This document shows positions 1 through 9,610 of a DNA stretch of 64,000 bases, piece after piece. The notes beneath the pieces were generated by a model, which was not told the origin of the DNA, did not search any database, and was given only the letters and a program-made list of their open reading frames with translations. The DNA comes from Effrenium voratum (lineage: Eukaryota; Sar; Dinophyceae; Suessiales; Symbiodiniaceae): positions 786,001 to 850,000 of the forward strand of contig CAUJNA010002879.1 of assembly GCA_963377175.1 (NCBI GenBank). The letters run 5' to 3'. How positions within the stretch are numbered: position 1 is the first letter of the stretch; every line of letters starts with the position of its first letter. The translations under genes were made by a program, and so were the position numbers.

Positions 1-370
1 GAATGGCAGCAAATGCACCAACAGTTGCTTGGATTTGCTGAACGTTCCTCAGCTGCTCTTGCACCTGGCTGCTGTCTCCGCCGTAGTCAGGATGACCCCA
101 GGTGACAACCTTGCCCTGGCCATGCCAAGCGAAAGCAGAATCAGTGGCAGCCAGTTTGCCAAGCTGCACAATCGCAAGCACCACGTCCCCATCTTGCAAG
201 CCAGCCTCACACAGCGTGGATGTCACGTTGAGCTGCTGGCCTTTCGCAGTGAGCTGCAAGCGGCGCCGGAAATGCTGCTGCGCTGCAGCCTTCAGCTCGC
301 TGACGGGCGTGTCGGGTGAGACGTCTACGGAGTAACCCTCTCCACTGGGCAAGTGAACATCCACGTTCAT
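1..370 (-). CDS. Ubiquitin-like/RCC1-like repeat protein, N-terminal part (cut by window edge)
   Basis: Reading the minus strand from the ATG at 370, the frame stays open to the window edge, giving 123 codons. Residues 1 to about 70 form a ubiquitin-like fold signature: a start MNVDVHLPSGEG, then SELKAAAQQHF, RRLQLTAKGQQL and GLQDGDVVLAIVQ. After a short linker (LGKLAAT) the first RCC1-like unit begins near residue 79 (VVTWGHPDYGGDSSQ) and the second starts at the edge. The start was chosen because all four complete paralogues in the window begin at the same place. The rest of the gene lies to the left. No function is known; RCC1-type repeats usually build protein-binding propellers, and a ubiquitin-like head suggests a link to ubiquitin or chaperone pathways, but that is inference. 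It could also be a truncated copy. Confidence 0.85.
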   Translation of the reverse strand, partial: MNVDVHLPSGEGYSVDVSPDTPVSELKAAAQQHFRRRLQLTAKGQQLNVTSTLCEAGLQDGDVVLAIVQLGKLAATDSAFAWHGQGKVVTWGHPDYGGDSSQVQEQLRNVQQIQATVGAFAAI

Positions 371-579
371 GGCGCAGAAAAGTTGTTCTGGATGCGTTCG
401 AGCTTCCAAACAAGGAACTGATGCACAACCAAAGAAGCAAAGACAAAAATATGTACCGACTTTTAATAGAGGACCGAAACGTGGCCAAACCACCAAGGAA
501 AAACCATGCATGATTCTTTTCGGAAGTTCCTCACCAAGCAATTCTGAAGCGCCAACCCTGCTTGGCCTGAGTAGCCTGA

Positions 580-688
580 CCCGGTCCTCCGGTTGAGAGG
601 TTAGGGTTTTGGGTACCGTTTTTTTCCGTAGTCTATTCTAGTAGGAACCCTCAAAGAGCGATAAAGGGCACTTAGCTGGGGGAGCTAG
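580..688 (+). mobile_element. Family A MITE-like element, diverged copy
   Basis: It has the family A core: GAGAGGTTAG, then a T-run, GTAGTCTATTCTAGTAGG, AACCCTC and GGGCACTTAGCTGGGGGAGCTAG. The left end (CCGGTCCTCC) has decayed from CTAGGTCCTCC. A possible CTGA duplication flanks it, but imperfectly. Confidence 0.6.
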
Positions 689-1084
689 CTGAGTGGCTGG
701 GAAGCCTTGCGGAGAAAGAGAACCTTCCGTGTGAGAGTGCCTTGCCAGGGACGAGGCCAACACTCTGAACCAAATTCACCTTGGCCCCAATAGTCGTTTG
801 GTCCCGAAAAGCCTGAGACTCTCACAGCCCAGCCCAACCAGCAACCCGCCCAAGCAAGCAAAGCCCAGCCAACTAGCAGCGCAGTCTGTGCTGCCTAATG
901 TTTGACACTCGCCCAACCAGCAACCCGCCCAAGCAAGGCCAGCAACCCACGCAACGTCACGCAACCCAGCCTTGTCTCAACCTGACATGTCTGCTACGAA
1001 AATGTCTGCTACGAAACAGCCAAGGACACAAATTTATGCAACGAATGAAGGTCCAGGTTTTAAAGCCCAACAAACCAAATAAAC

Positions 1085-1186
1085 TACCTGCAGTCTCCTT
1101 CTGACCCTTAAAAGATGGTTGGTCATTACCCGAAACTAAGGGGTCATGCACCCATCTTTGAAGGGTCCTTAGGGAGACTCTAGGTA
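1085..1186. mobile_element. Family D hairpin element
   Basis: The ends TACCTGCAGTCTCC and GGGAGACTCTAGGTA are near-perfect inverted repeats. The inner arms (TGACCCTTAAAAGATGG and CCATCTTTGAAGGGTC) extend the pairing, so a single strand could fold into a long hairpin. No protein is encoded. Confidence 0.65.
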
Positions 1187-1403
1187 AACAGAAACGCAAA
1201 CTGGGCACAGCCAACGGATAACATGTTACGGACGTTGAACAAGAAGAGTCTTCAATGTCCACCCGGAATGGACCAAAAATGTATTGCTCTCACTCGGTTC
1301 GTTTAGCTCACTTGGCTTGGACAAAGTCCAAGCTAGTTGCTTGCCACTAATCACTCGCGGAGTGGATTTGCCAAAAAAGTCTAAACTGTTGGTTTAGCAC
1401 TAA

Positions 1404-1505
1404 CCTCCATTTGCTTAAGTCCCCTGGAGAAAAAAAATCAAGTAGTGATAGATTCCCTTTAAAACCAACAGGGGAAATAAACAAATATTCTTAACCAAAT
1501 GGAAG
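1404..1505. mobile_element. Family E MITE-like element with CTAA target duplication
   Basis: It begins CCTCCATTTGCTTAAGTCCC and ends with CCAAATGGAAG, which pair as inverted repeats. The inner part GATTCCCTTTAAAACCAACA recurs in the other E copies. It is flanked on both sides by CTAA, a likely target-site duplication. Confidence 0.7.
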
Positions 1506-1795
1506 CTAATGGTCTTCCCGAAAAGTCTCACGTCCAGGAACCATAGTGAGATGAAAATGGCCCAAACCTTCCAAAGCCCAGTTTCAAGTCCTGGCAAAAT
1601 GGGGGTTGTACCTTCATGGGGCCGAGGGTTTTGGCATCACAGGGTTGGGGACTAGGGTAGAAATTCGGCTGGGAAAAGGAAGAAAACCAAACCAACTGTC
1701 TGTGCTCGAAACACCCGACGAACCTTCCTTCAAACTTGGCAAACATTTGATACCACCAAAAGGTGTCAAATTCTGGACACCCTATGTTTCCTAAC

Positions 1796-1970
1796 TCCAG
1801 GACACACCCACAACAAAGAGTTGGTTTCATATTCGGCCGTGTTTGGACTAAAAATAAGGGACACCAAAACAGGGATCCTCACATTGTACACCTGACGATT
1901 GCAACTTGCAAATGGAGGTGTCCAACTTTATTTTGGTGTTGACAAAGCCACATGTTTCAAATTGGCAAAA
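1796..1970. repeat. Dispersed repeats K and L
   Basis: The first part (CACACCCACAACAAAGAGTT, then TTCATATTCGGCCGTG) recurs at about 25045-25097. The second part, from AAATAAGGGACACCAAAACA to TGTTTCAAATTGGCAAAATG, recurs at about 26588-26720 and, diverged, at 48062-48168. The inner arms ACACCAAAA and TTTTGGTGT are inverted, so this too may be a small inverted-repeat element. Confidence 0.6.
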
Positions 1971-1974
1971 TGGG

Positions 1975-2082
1975 TGTGGCTCAAAATTAAACGATCGGAG
2001 GGGCAAACCGCAGGTTTTGGCCTTACTTCCCACTTCCCACGGCAACCCATTTTGGACTTCCGGCTTCTTGAGCCACAGCCAC
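1975..2082. mobile_element. Family C MITE-like element
   Basis: The ends are GTGGCTCAAAATT and TTGAGCCACAGCC, with the family C inner block GGCAAACCGCAGGTTTTGG. It is closest to the copies at 14411 and 63339, which share the GGCTCAAA version of the end. Confidence 0.65.
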
Positions 2083-2460
2083 TTTCTTCCTTTCTTTCGG
2101 AGCCCAGTCAAATGGCTCATCTCCAGTCTTCCCCCCTACTTGTGGTCTTTTGTTGGTTGGTGGTTCCCCCCTACTTGTTTTTTTTTTTTTGGTTGGCTTG
2201 GTGTGGTTTGGGCGCCCAAACCAAATGCGCGACCGCAAGCGACCGAAATTCGAACGCCAGCCTCGCCTCGCGAGGGGCTGCAGGCCTCAGCCCTTGAGGC
2301 TCGCCTTCGAAGGCCTCGCGCTCGGAGCGGCGGAGCGCCACGGCCGTGGCCCGAGCTGCGTAACGTCATTCGACGGGAGTCTTTCTGACCCGAAAGAAAT
2401 GAACAAATGCGTTGGCCCGTGACCAAGCCTTCTCTTAAAAAATGAGATCAACCATGTTTA

Positions 2461-2485
2461 AAGGGTCCTTAGGGAGACTCCAGGT
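2461..2485. mobile_element. Family D element, single arm
   Basis: Only one arm, AAGGGTCCTTAGGGAGACTC followed by CAGGT, is present. The partner arm is missing, so this is a broken copy. Confidence 0.45.
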
Positions 2486-2605
2486 GGGTGAATGTACCAA
2501 CTGGCATGGAAGAAGAAGGCCCTTTCCAAGAGGAAAGTAGTCTTTCTACAGGGGTCAGTGACTTTCCAACATTCAGAGGTGCTATCCATTCTCAAGGGGT
2601 TGATT

Positions 2606-2708
2606 CCCCATTCTTTCCCACCATCGTTCTTTTCAAAAACCGGATCCGCTTCCAACCTGGCTTTTTGATGGTTTCCCGAAAAGGTTTGGATCCCTGGAAA
2701 GAATGGGG
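2606..2708. mobile_element. Family J inverted-repeat element
   Basis: The arms CCCCATTCTTTCC and GGAAAGAATGGGG are perfect inverted repeats about 75 bases apart. The inner CCATCGTTCTTTTCAAAAA recurs in inverted orientation near 13910-13935 and, diverged, near 59800, which ties the three copies together. Confidence 0.55.
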
Positions 2709-4780
2709 AAGGTACCCCTAGAGTTAAGCTAAATAATGAGACTGGGGCTTTTTGTTTTCTCTTTGAAACCAGCCACAAGGACGTGTCCCCCCAAAAAATG
2801 TCACCAATGTGAAGGCCATCTCTGTTGGGGAAGGGGTAAATGAATGGGAAAGTCATGTTGATCGAATTCCTACCAGGGGAAGGGGGAGCGATACCATTGG
2901 TCTGAGCTTCAGAACGGCCAGCTGAGAGGGGACTTGATGAGGAAAACGTTACCTGGAGATGGGTTCCATGCTAGTCTTCTGAAAGCGGGTGGACAGAAAG
3001 CGCCATTGAGCGAGCAGACGTCCTTTGGAAATTTGGCAGGTAATGATCGCGAAAACCGGCATAACCTGACTCTACTCGAAACCATAGAACATATCAGGGA
3101 ATGCCACGCCCGTTTGTAGCCAATGCCACTTATCTTCCACCAATTGCCCAGGTTTGGTTGTGGCTCCTTAGGAACGATGCCGACTCCGCGGGAGTTCACG
3201 AGGCAAGCGACAGGCACACATCTCCTAACTGGATCCTGGCCTGCAAGGACGTTGAGTGGCATGCTTTTGATTACCAAAGCCTTGTGACTGTTGTGCATTT
3301 TTGATCATCAAACCAAAAAGGCAATCAATCAACAAGCAAGACAAACAGGACACATTCATACAATCATGGCTAATGACAAAAAGCAAGCAAGCTCTCGGCT
3401 TACTTTGCTTGTTCGTGTTCAACGATCTGCAGATCGGGAAAAAAACCTGCGCATGCGTGGCGGAGACTGCCTTCCTGGAACCCCTCGGAAGGCGGGAAAA
3501 AAAGAGGATATCTCTTTGTGGGTCTGGAAATTACGACAGAAAGCCCGGTCACGAAAAAACACAACAAAATACAACAAATATAGGAGGATTGGATGACAGA
3601 ATCCTTTTTGGCTTTATATCCTCCAAGCATGGACGCCGGCGGGAGCATGGTCAAGATTGCTCAAACCACACTGGAGGCTGGAATGTTGGCCTCCCTTTGT
3701 GAAACAAGAGGAGCCCACCCCATTGCTTAGACCGCTGGTCTGGTTCTGGGGAGACGGCCAGCAAACCAACCTTCAACCTTCAGCAGCTAGCGATGCATGT
3801 GAGGAGTGACTATGTCTTCCACCCAATCGCATTTACGAAATGGACAAATCCATATGCCCAAAAATGGTTGGTGTCCTTTTGGTTTCCCTTTCAACCGACC
3901 AAACATATACCCGTAAATAAAAGAGAAAAAAACAACTTGTGGCAATAACCGCTCCATGGTTGATCCTTCCAAACATCTGATGCGCTCCGCCTGGCTGCAA
4001 TCTCCAGGAGGCAAACAGAGAAGATGAAGCAGGAGCCGATAAACACCTCGAGCTCACTCCAGCGGCGACTAGTAGGTAAAGGGTCCGCTCAAAAGCATGC
4101 CAAACATATACAAAAGCGAGCACCCCTCTTTCCCTGTCTTTCTTTGTAATCTTTATATTTATATATATGTGTGTGTGTATTGTAACGGACTAAACGGCCT
4201 AGAGCGTCCTTCGTTACCTAAATTTCTTCCCTGAGCCCAAACATAATGCAAAACCAAGTGGTCGTCGGCAAAATATGGGAAACGTACACTTTTCCTCCAA
4301 GATGGTCGATCGCTGAAAGGAGCGCGCAGAAATCCAAGTGCAAAACGACGACGAATATCCTCAAAACAAAAATGGCGTAGCAACTGCTCGCCTTCCTCCG
4401 GATGGAAGAAGGGGATTTGATCGAGCATTTCTTCGGGGGTCGAGCGTTTTTTGGGGGGTCGAGCAGAAATCGGTAATTCAAGCGTTTTTCTCGTACCTTA
4501 AAAAACCGGCACGTTGGGTGCTTCAGGAAATACAGGCGTTCGTTCCCTATCATCATGATGTAGTTTGGCACAAACAAGATCATGCCTCCCAAAAAATCGG
4601 GGGGGAGACGCTTGTAGTATTTGTGCCTCCCCCCCTGCCTACAGTACCTTTGGCCATCTCGGGAAGCCAAGGGCCAACGTGCAACCCCCCCTTCATGGAT
4701 CTACCTGATTGCTGATTGAAGGCTATTTTGCAGATTGCAGTTGTTATTTGGAATGCCCCATGCGACTTGACGAGCATCAG

Positions 4781-4975
4781 CTCACCCTAAGGAAATCCTC
4801 TTCAAAACCTAATTTGGAATAGAAATGCAATTATGTTTTTTTTCTTCTTTGAATGGGAATTCCTATTTACATCTTTAAAAATAGAACTTATACTAGAACT
4901 ATGTCCTAATTAGATTCCAGTTAATTCTAAATAGAAAGTGGAGAAACAAAAATATTTCGGGAAAGGAGTTCTCTT

Positions 4976-5007
<32 letters not shown>

Positions 5008-5720
5008 AAGAACAACTATGTTGAAGTAAGAATCCCAGTGAACAATGTTCTTCAAAATGGAACCTATTCAAACCATCTTTGAGTCTAGAAATCATATTAG
5101 GTGTTGTTCAGTTTAATTACTAATTGAGTTCTAAGTAGAAAATTGAACAAATCACCATGAAACAAAGACATCCGTTTGAACATCGATTTTGAAATAGGAA
5201 GACCAATCATTAAACAAATGAAAACACTATGTACATTCTCTTTAAAACTAGACATTCTATGATAATTATGTACTTATCAAATTCTATTGAACCTATGCCA
5301 ACAAATCAACCCGTTTGAACACCTAGGTTCAAATAAGAATTTTGACTACACATCTTGTTCGACAAGGACATCCTATTTATATTATCTGCAAATAGAAACT
5401 CTACCAGGGTGTGTTCCTTATTAAATTCCATATCAATTCTAAGGATGAAAATGAACAAACACAATGATAGAAACAAACCCTCCTTTAGAATCATCTTTCC
5501 AATCTATTTTGGGGAAACATAGGTCATTCTTTTCTTTTTTTTTTTACGTTTAATCCTTATCGCATACTTTGAATTCCAAGCAAAAAAACACTAAAACGCA
5601 ACAAACAGTGAGTTTATTTGAACAAAGAAGCATGAAGCATGTTTCCAATGAAATTCATTGAGCAAACATCTACGAGAAATACGTCCGATTCCTAAAACGT
5701 GAGCCAATAAACCCCAAACC
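4781..5720. other. AT-rich non-coding stretch
   Basis: The base composition shifts to strongly AT-rich, with degenerate repeats of phrases such as CTATTTA...AATAGAA and an A-run at about 4975-4997. Open frames are short. It resembles the AT-rich block at 25391-26400. Confidence 0.6.
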
Positions 5721-5814
5721 CTACACCCTAAACCTGTCCATTCTAAGCTGAGGTTTGGTCAGAAGATGCAAAACAGCAGCTATGTTGGAAACATGAAAAC
5801 ATTTAAAAAAACAA

Positions 5815-6135
5815 ATGTAAAATTTTGGAGCCAATAGCCCACAAGTAAAAGCGTAAAGTTCTGGAGCGAATGACCCAGACGTATAAAAGTCAAACAAACA
5901 AACAAACGTGGTGCCAATGACCCAAGAGCAGGAACAGTTACGTTTCTGGTGCCAGAGACCCAAAAGCAAAGAAGTAAAGAAGTAAAAATAAATGTCTGGA
6001 GCCAATGACCCAAAAGTAAACGAGTATAATAGTAAAAAAAAAAAAAGCCCACGGTCCTGAAGTAAAATGCTTTGACCATTGACTGATTTTACTTTTTTGC
6101 TTTTTTGCATTTGGGTCATTGGCTCGATAATTTTA
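5815..6135. repeat. Degenerate tandem repeat ending in an inverted copy
   Basis: About four to five units of roughly 55 bases carry a phrase like GGAGCCAATGACCCAAAAGTAAA. After the last forward unit the same phrase appears inverted (TTTGGGTCATTGGCTCGA near 6110), so the array can fold back on itself. The minus-strand open frames through it (about 100-130 codons, low complexity) are by-products. Confidence 0.65.
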
Positions 6136-7218
6136 CATTTCTTACTTTTTACTTTTTTTAGTTACTTCAGGAAACAGTGCACATACAAATGAATTCCATT
6201 GGGGGGGGGTACCATACATGTGTATATACACATGGTCAGCCCCCTTTTTAACTACTTCGAATGTATTCAAAATACGCATTTATATTGCTAGACTGCCTGG
6301 TGTCGTAGCTTTTGTGAATTGTATACTTATGTTCAAGACGCAGAAACATGAGCGTGTGTGAAAACTCTTGACCGGATTCTGGTGTCTATTGCGTTCCACT
6401 TTAAATTGGCCATGATATAAAAGCATGCATGTTTACAGTGGTCTCTCGTGTTCTACTCTTACGAAGTGCTGAAAGACGTGTTTTTTCAGCGTTTTTGATA
6501 CATGCATCTTCCAAAAGGTGCATAATTTCAGCAGTTTCGGGCACAAGCGTGTTTTAAGTTGAAACATGACATGTTGATCCTAATTTCAGCCTCAGCGTGA
6601 ATCCGGGGGCGGCATACTACTGCCGCAGTTGAGTGCTGGTGATCTAGTCAATCCTCTTCAGTGTTGGAGGTTTTGGGGGACAGCGTCCGACCACTTTGTG
6701 CACAAGCATGGAACTGGGTTATGAAGTGGAAAGCAGCTTCAAGGACATACCAACACGGCAGAAAAGACAAACCCAAGCCCAGCTGAGAAAAGAGTCATCT
6801 TCGCTGTGGGTGTCTTAGAATACATTTACTGAGGCAAGCAAGCGATCCAGAAGGACAAATCGGCGTACGGCCCGATTTCCACCCCCCCGAAGAAGTCTCA
6901 GAAGGAAAAAATACTGCAAAACGCTGGCTTTTTGTTTGGAAGGCGCGTGTGCTCTTGAGCGGGTGCGATTATCAGTTGGCAGGCGTGCTAAGCAGGCGCG
7001 CTTGAGCTGGTGCCCTTATCACTCGGCAGGCGCGTGTGCCGTGCTGAGCGGGTGCGCTTGAGCAGGCTTGCTTATCATTTTTGGCGGGCGGGCGTGCAGT
7101 GCTGGGCATGCGTGCTTTTCATGACAAGCGCACTGGAAATGAAGGGGGGTGGGGGGTGGAAACAGGGTCGGGTACCAACAAATACCAAGTAGCCACACAA
7201 AGATATGTATAGCATAGC

Positions 7219-7248
7219 ATGTATGTATGTATATATATATATATATGT
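7219..7248. repeat. TATG/TA microsatellite
   Basis: A few GTAT units run into an uninterrupted alternating TA tract. Similar short TA runs occur at 16016-16036, 16271-16283, 18422-18440, 27789-27802, 36485-36504 and 57976-57993. Confidence 0.7.
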
Positions 7249-7486
7249 CCAACATACGTATAGTATAGCTACCAGACATGTATGCAACCTATCCAATCTT
7301 AGGCTCATCTCCTCTCAATTAGCCAACCAATTCCCAAACCAAACGAGAAAACCATCGAAGGCAAAGCAGAAGAAAACTGCCAGCCGAGAAGTTCGCGCCG
7401 AGGCCCCGGGCCAACAAGTGCCACATGGCGTGATGAAACTCGATACTCTTGCCTGAGTGAGAAAGCCCACGTCTTGCAAGACACAC

Positions 7487-7560
7487 CTAGGTCCTCCAGT
7501 AGAGGTTAGAAGAAGTTGGTACCCCAAAAAGTTGGTAAAAGGGCACTACTGAAGGACCTA
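7487..7560 (+). mobile_element. Family A element, internally deleted
   Basis: It starts CTAGGTCCTCCAGTAGAGG and ends GGGCACTACTGAAGGACCTA, so both termini are intact. The T-run and GTAGTCTATTTTAG core are missing, making it about 40 bases shorter than full copies. ACACA-like bases flank both sides. Confidence 0.65.
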
Positions 7561-7645
7561 AACACATGTGCCATGAGATCTACATCAGCACCAAGAGCCG
7601 GGCAACCTTCTCATGATAAGAATGACGGGAACTTCTAACACATAT

Positions 7646-7749
7646 GGCTGTGGGTCAAAACCCAGGAAACCTCTGGCGAACATCAAAGGTGGCAAATATG
7701 TTCCACCCCAATGCCCAAAATGGCTCGCCATAGGTTATGCCCCATGGCC
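7646..7749 (+). mobile_element. Family B element with ATAT target duplication
   Basis: It starts GGCTGTGGGTCAAAACCC and ends CCCCATGGCC. ATAT lies directly outside both ends. The inner sequence (AACATCAAAGGTGGCAAATA) resembles the partial copy at 47995. Confidence 0.65.
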
Positions 7750-8373
7750 ATATTTGCCCAGGCGTGGCGAAAACAAGCAGTGTTGGATCGCCATTCAAAG
7801 GGCCTTCTCTTATCCAACAGGGGCACCACTGGGCCCGGTCGCTGTGGCAGGAGGGGCGGCCTCCCCGGCAACATGGAACACTCAGCAAGGCTCAAACAAC
7901 TTGAACTCAGAATGATGGTTGCTTGATCAACGTCACTCCAAAATGAAAACACAACAGGCACTTCCGCAGGTCAGACGGTCAGACTGCAGGACAATAGGGT
8001 TGCAAACGACCCGTGAGCAAAAACTCGTCTGATGTTGCATCGTGCTGCATGACAATATTTCGAAGGATGCCTACTCTTTGATGTGCTACTGTTCCAGCAA
8101 CAGCAAGACATGCCGATGAAACAACTCACAAGGGGCGTGTCTTTTTGAGGTACGCTTGTGGGTTTGTGTGAACAGGGGGTTCCCGCAGGAAAAACACATT
8201 TTTGTTCAGAGTGCCCTACTATCAGACTCCTACAACAAGCAGCCTGAGTCTGGCGGATCCACCCTGCTGGCAAGGTGCAGACATGGAACGGTACACCCAC
8301 GGTGAAGCCTGAGTTGCAACCCTTGCCGAGGGATCGATCCGGCTGCCCCAAACACCTAAAAATGCACAATGAA

Positions 8374-8463
8374 CCTCTATTTACTTAAGTCCCCTGGACA
8401 AAAACAATCCTGTGAACCTTCAAACCCAGGGCAAATTAATCCGTCTTCTTCAGCAAATGAAAG
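8374..8463. mobile_element. Family E element, diverged
   Basis: It begins CCTCTATTTACTTAAGTCCC and ends CAGCAAATGAAAG. The order of motifs matches the other E copies, but the inner part has changed. Confidence 0.5.
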
Positions 8464-8958
8464 TTAACCTTAAAGAACCAAGGCTCTTGAGGCCAAACAG
8501 GGAACACTAAAGCTTAGGTTGGCGAAGTGAGTCCTATGCGCGGAGTCCGATCAGGTTATAGGGAAGCTTGCCAAATAAGCTTTTACATCGGGACAAGTTG
8601 TCTCACCCTCAACAGAGCTAGCCTCAATGCTGGGCAGGTGAGGAGTCCAGTGTGTGTGTGTGTGCTGTTTAGCTAAAATGCCCAGTTTGACTGTCGGCGA
8701 CGCTCATGTGATTGTTCGCGGCAGAAGAAGGAACGTAGCAAGAGAAACACCCAGAAAAAATATGAGGAAGGCATCCACCACAAAGCGACTGAAGTGCCTT
8801 CCGGCTAGCCCCAGCATAGGGGCATGGTTTACGTGTGCCAAGTTCCGTGCTTCACTCATGGAATGCACTGCTCGTGCAAGATGCAGAACCCAGTGGACAC
8901 CTAGGCCGTTCAGCCAATTCAGTTCCCGCGGCCGTTGGTCAGCCAAAGGAACCTTTTT

Positions 8959-9087
8959 CGAGGTCCAGTTTTGGAGCTTAGAATACGGGTACCGTTTTGT
9001 TTCTTTCTTTTTTTTCTGTTTTGTCTATTTTAGTAGGGTTCGGAACCCTTCAAAACAGGGGAGAGAAAGGGGACTGGGGGACCTAGG
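8959..9087 (+). mobile_element. Family A element
   Basis: It has GAGGTCCAGTTTTGGAGCTT, a long T-run, TCTATTTTAGTAGGG, and the end GGGGACTGGGGGACCTAG. The left terminus is slightly decayed. Confidence 0.65.
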
Positions 9088-9496
9088 AATGTGCACCTCG
9101 GTTGGGCTAGGCACCTCACTGGTTGAAGCCACGTCGCTCACGAAAAAGGGCCGTGGCAGTCAAACGATGCCTGGTGTCTTTGGAACTCCTATTCTTGGCT
9201 GTGCATAGTAAAAAGGCAAAGGGCCTTCAGAAGCATCAAAGGGCATCTCGCCAAACCTGGCCATCTGATAAGAAACGGATACTCCCCAATACATTCATTT
9301 GGCTCCACTGGGAGGGATGCAGGTATAGGATGCCTGGGAGCGCCCTGGCCCACTTCGAAAGCCCAGCTTCGTTGATACTAAAGTTGAGGGCCCAAGTGAG
9401 CCATACGCATGCGCGGCCCAGTGGCTAGATGGCTCGAGACTGAGGTCCGGGATGCTATTGGACAGGCTGCTAGAACCCATGTTTGGATGAATTTGA

Positions 9497-9610
9497 CTAG
9501 GTCCTCCAGTTTTGGAGCTTAGAATAAGGGTAACCTTTTTTCTGTAGTCTATTTTAGTAGGGGAACCCTCCCCCAAAAAAAGGGCAAAAGGGCACTACTG
9601 GGGGACCTAG
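9497..9610 (+). mobile_element. Family A element, full length, TTGA target duplication
   Basis: A near-consensus copy: CTAGGTCCTCCAGTTTTGG, then GTAGTCTATTTTAGTAGGGG, then CACTACTGGGGGACCTAG. TTGA is found immediately outside both ends, a clean 4-bp target-site duplication. Confidence 0.8.

Larger units (their letters stand above)
371..4780. other. Gene-free, repeat-rich stretch upstream of the first Ubl-RCC1 gene
   Basis: No open frame here has a recognisable domain or exceeds about 160 codons, and frames on both strands overlap at random. What can be named are short inverted-repeat elements of families A, D, E, K, C and J, listed separately, and a GC-rich patch near 2220-2370. The remainder is unassigned. 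Confidence 0.6.
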
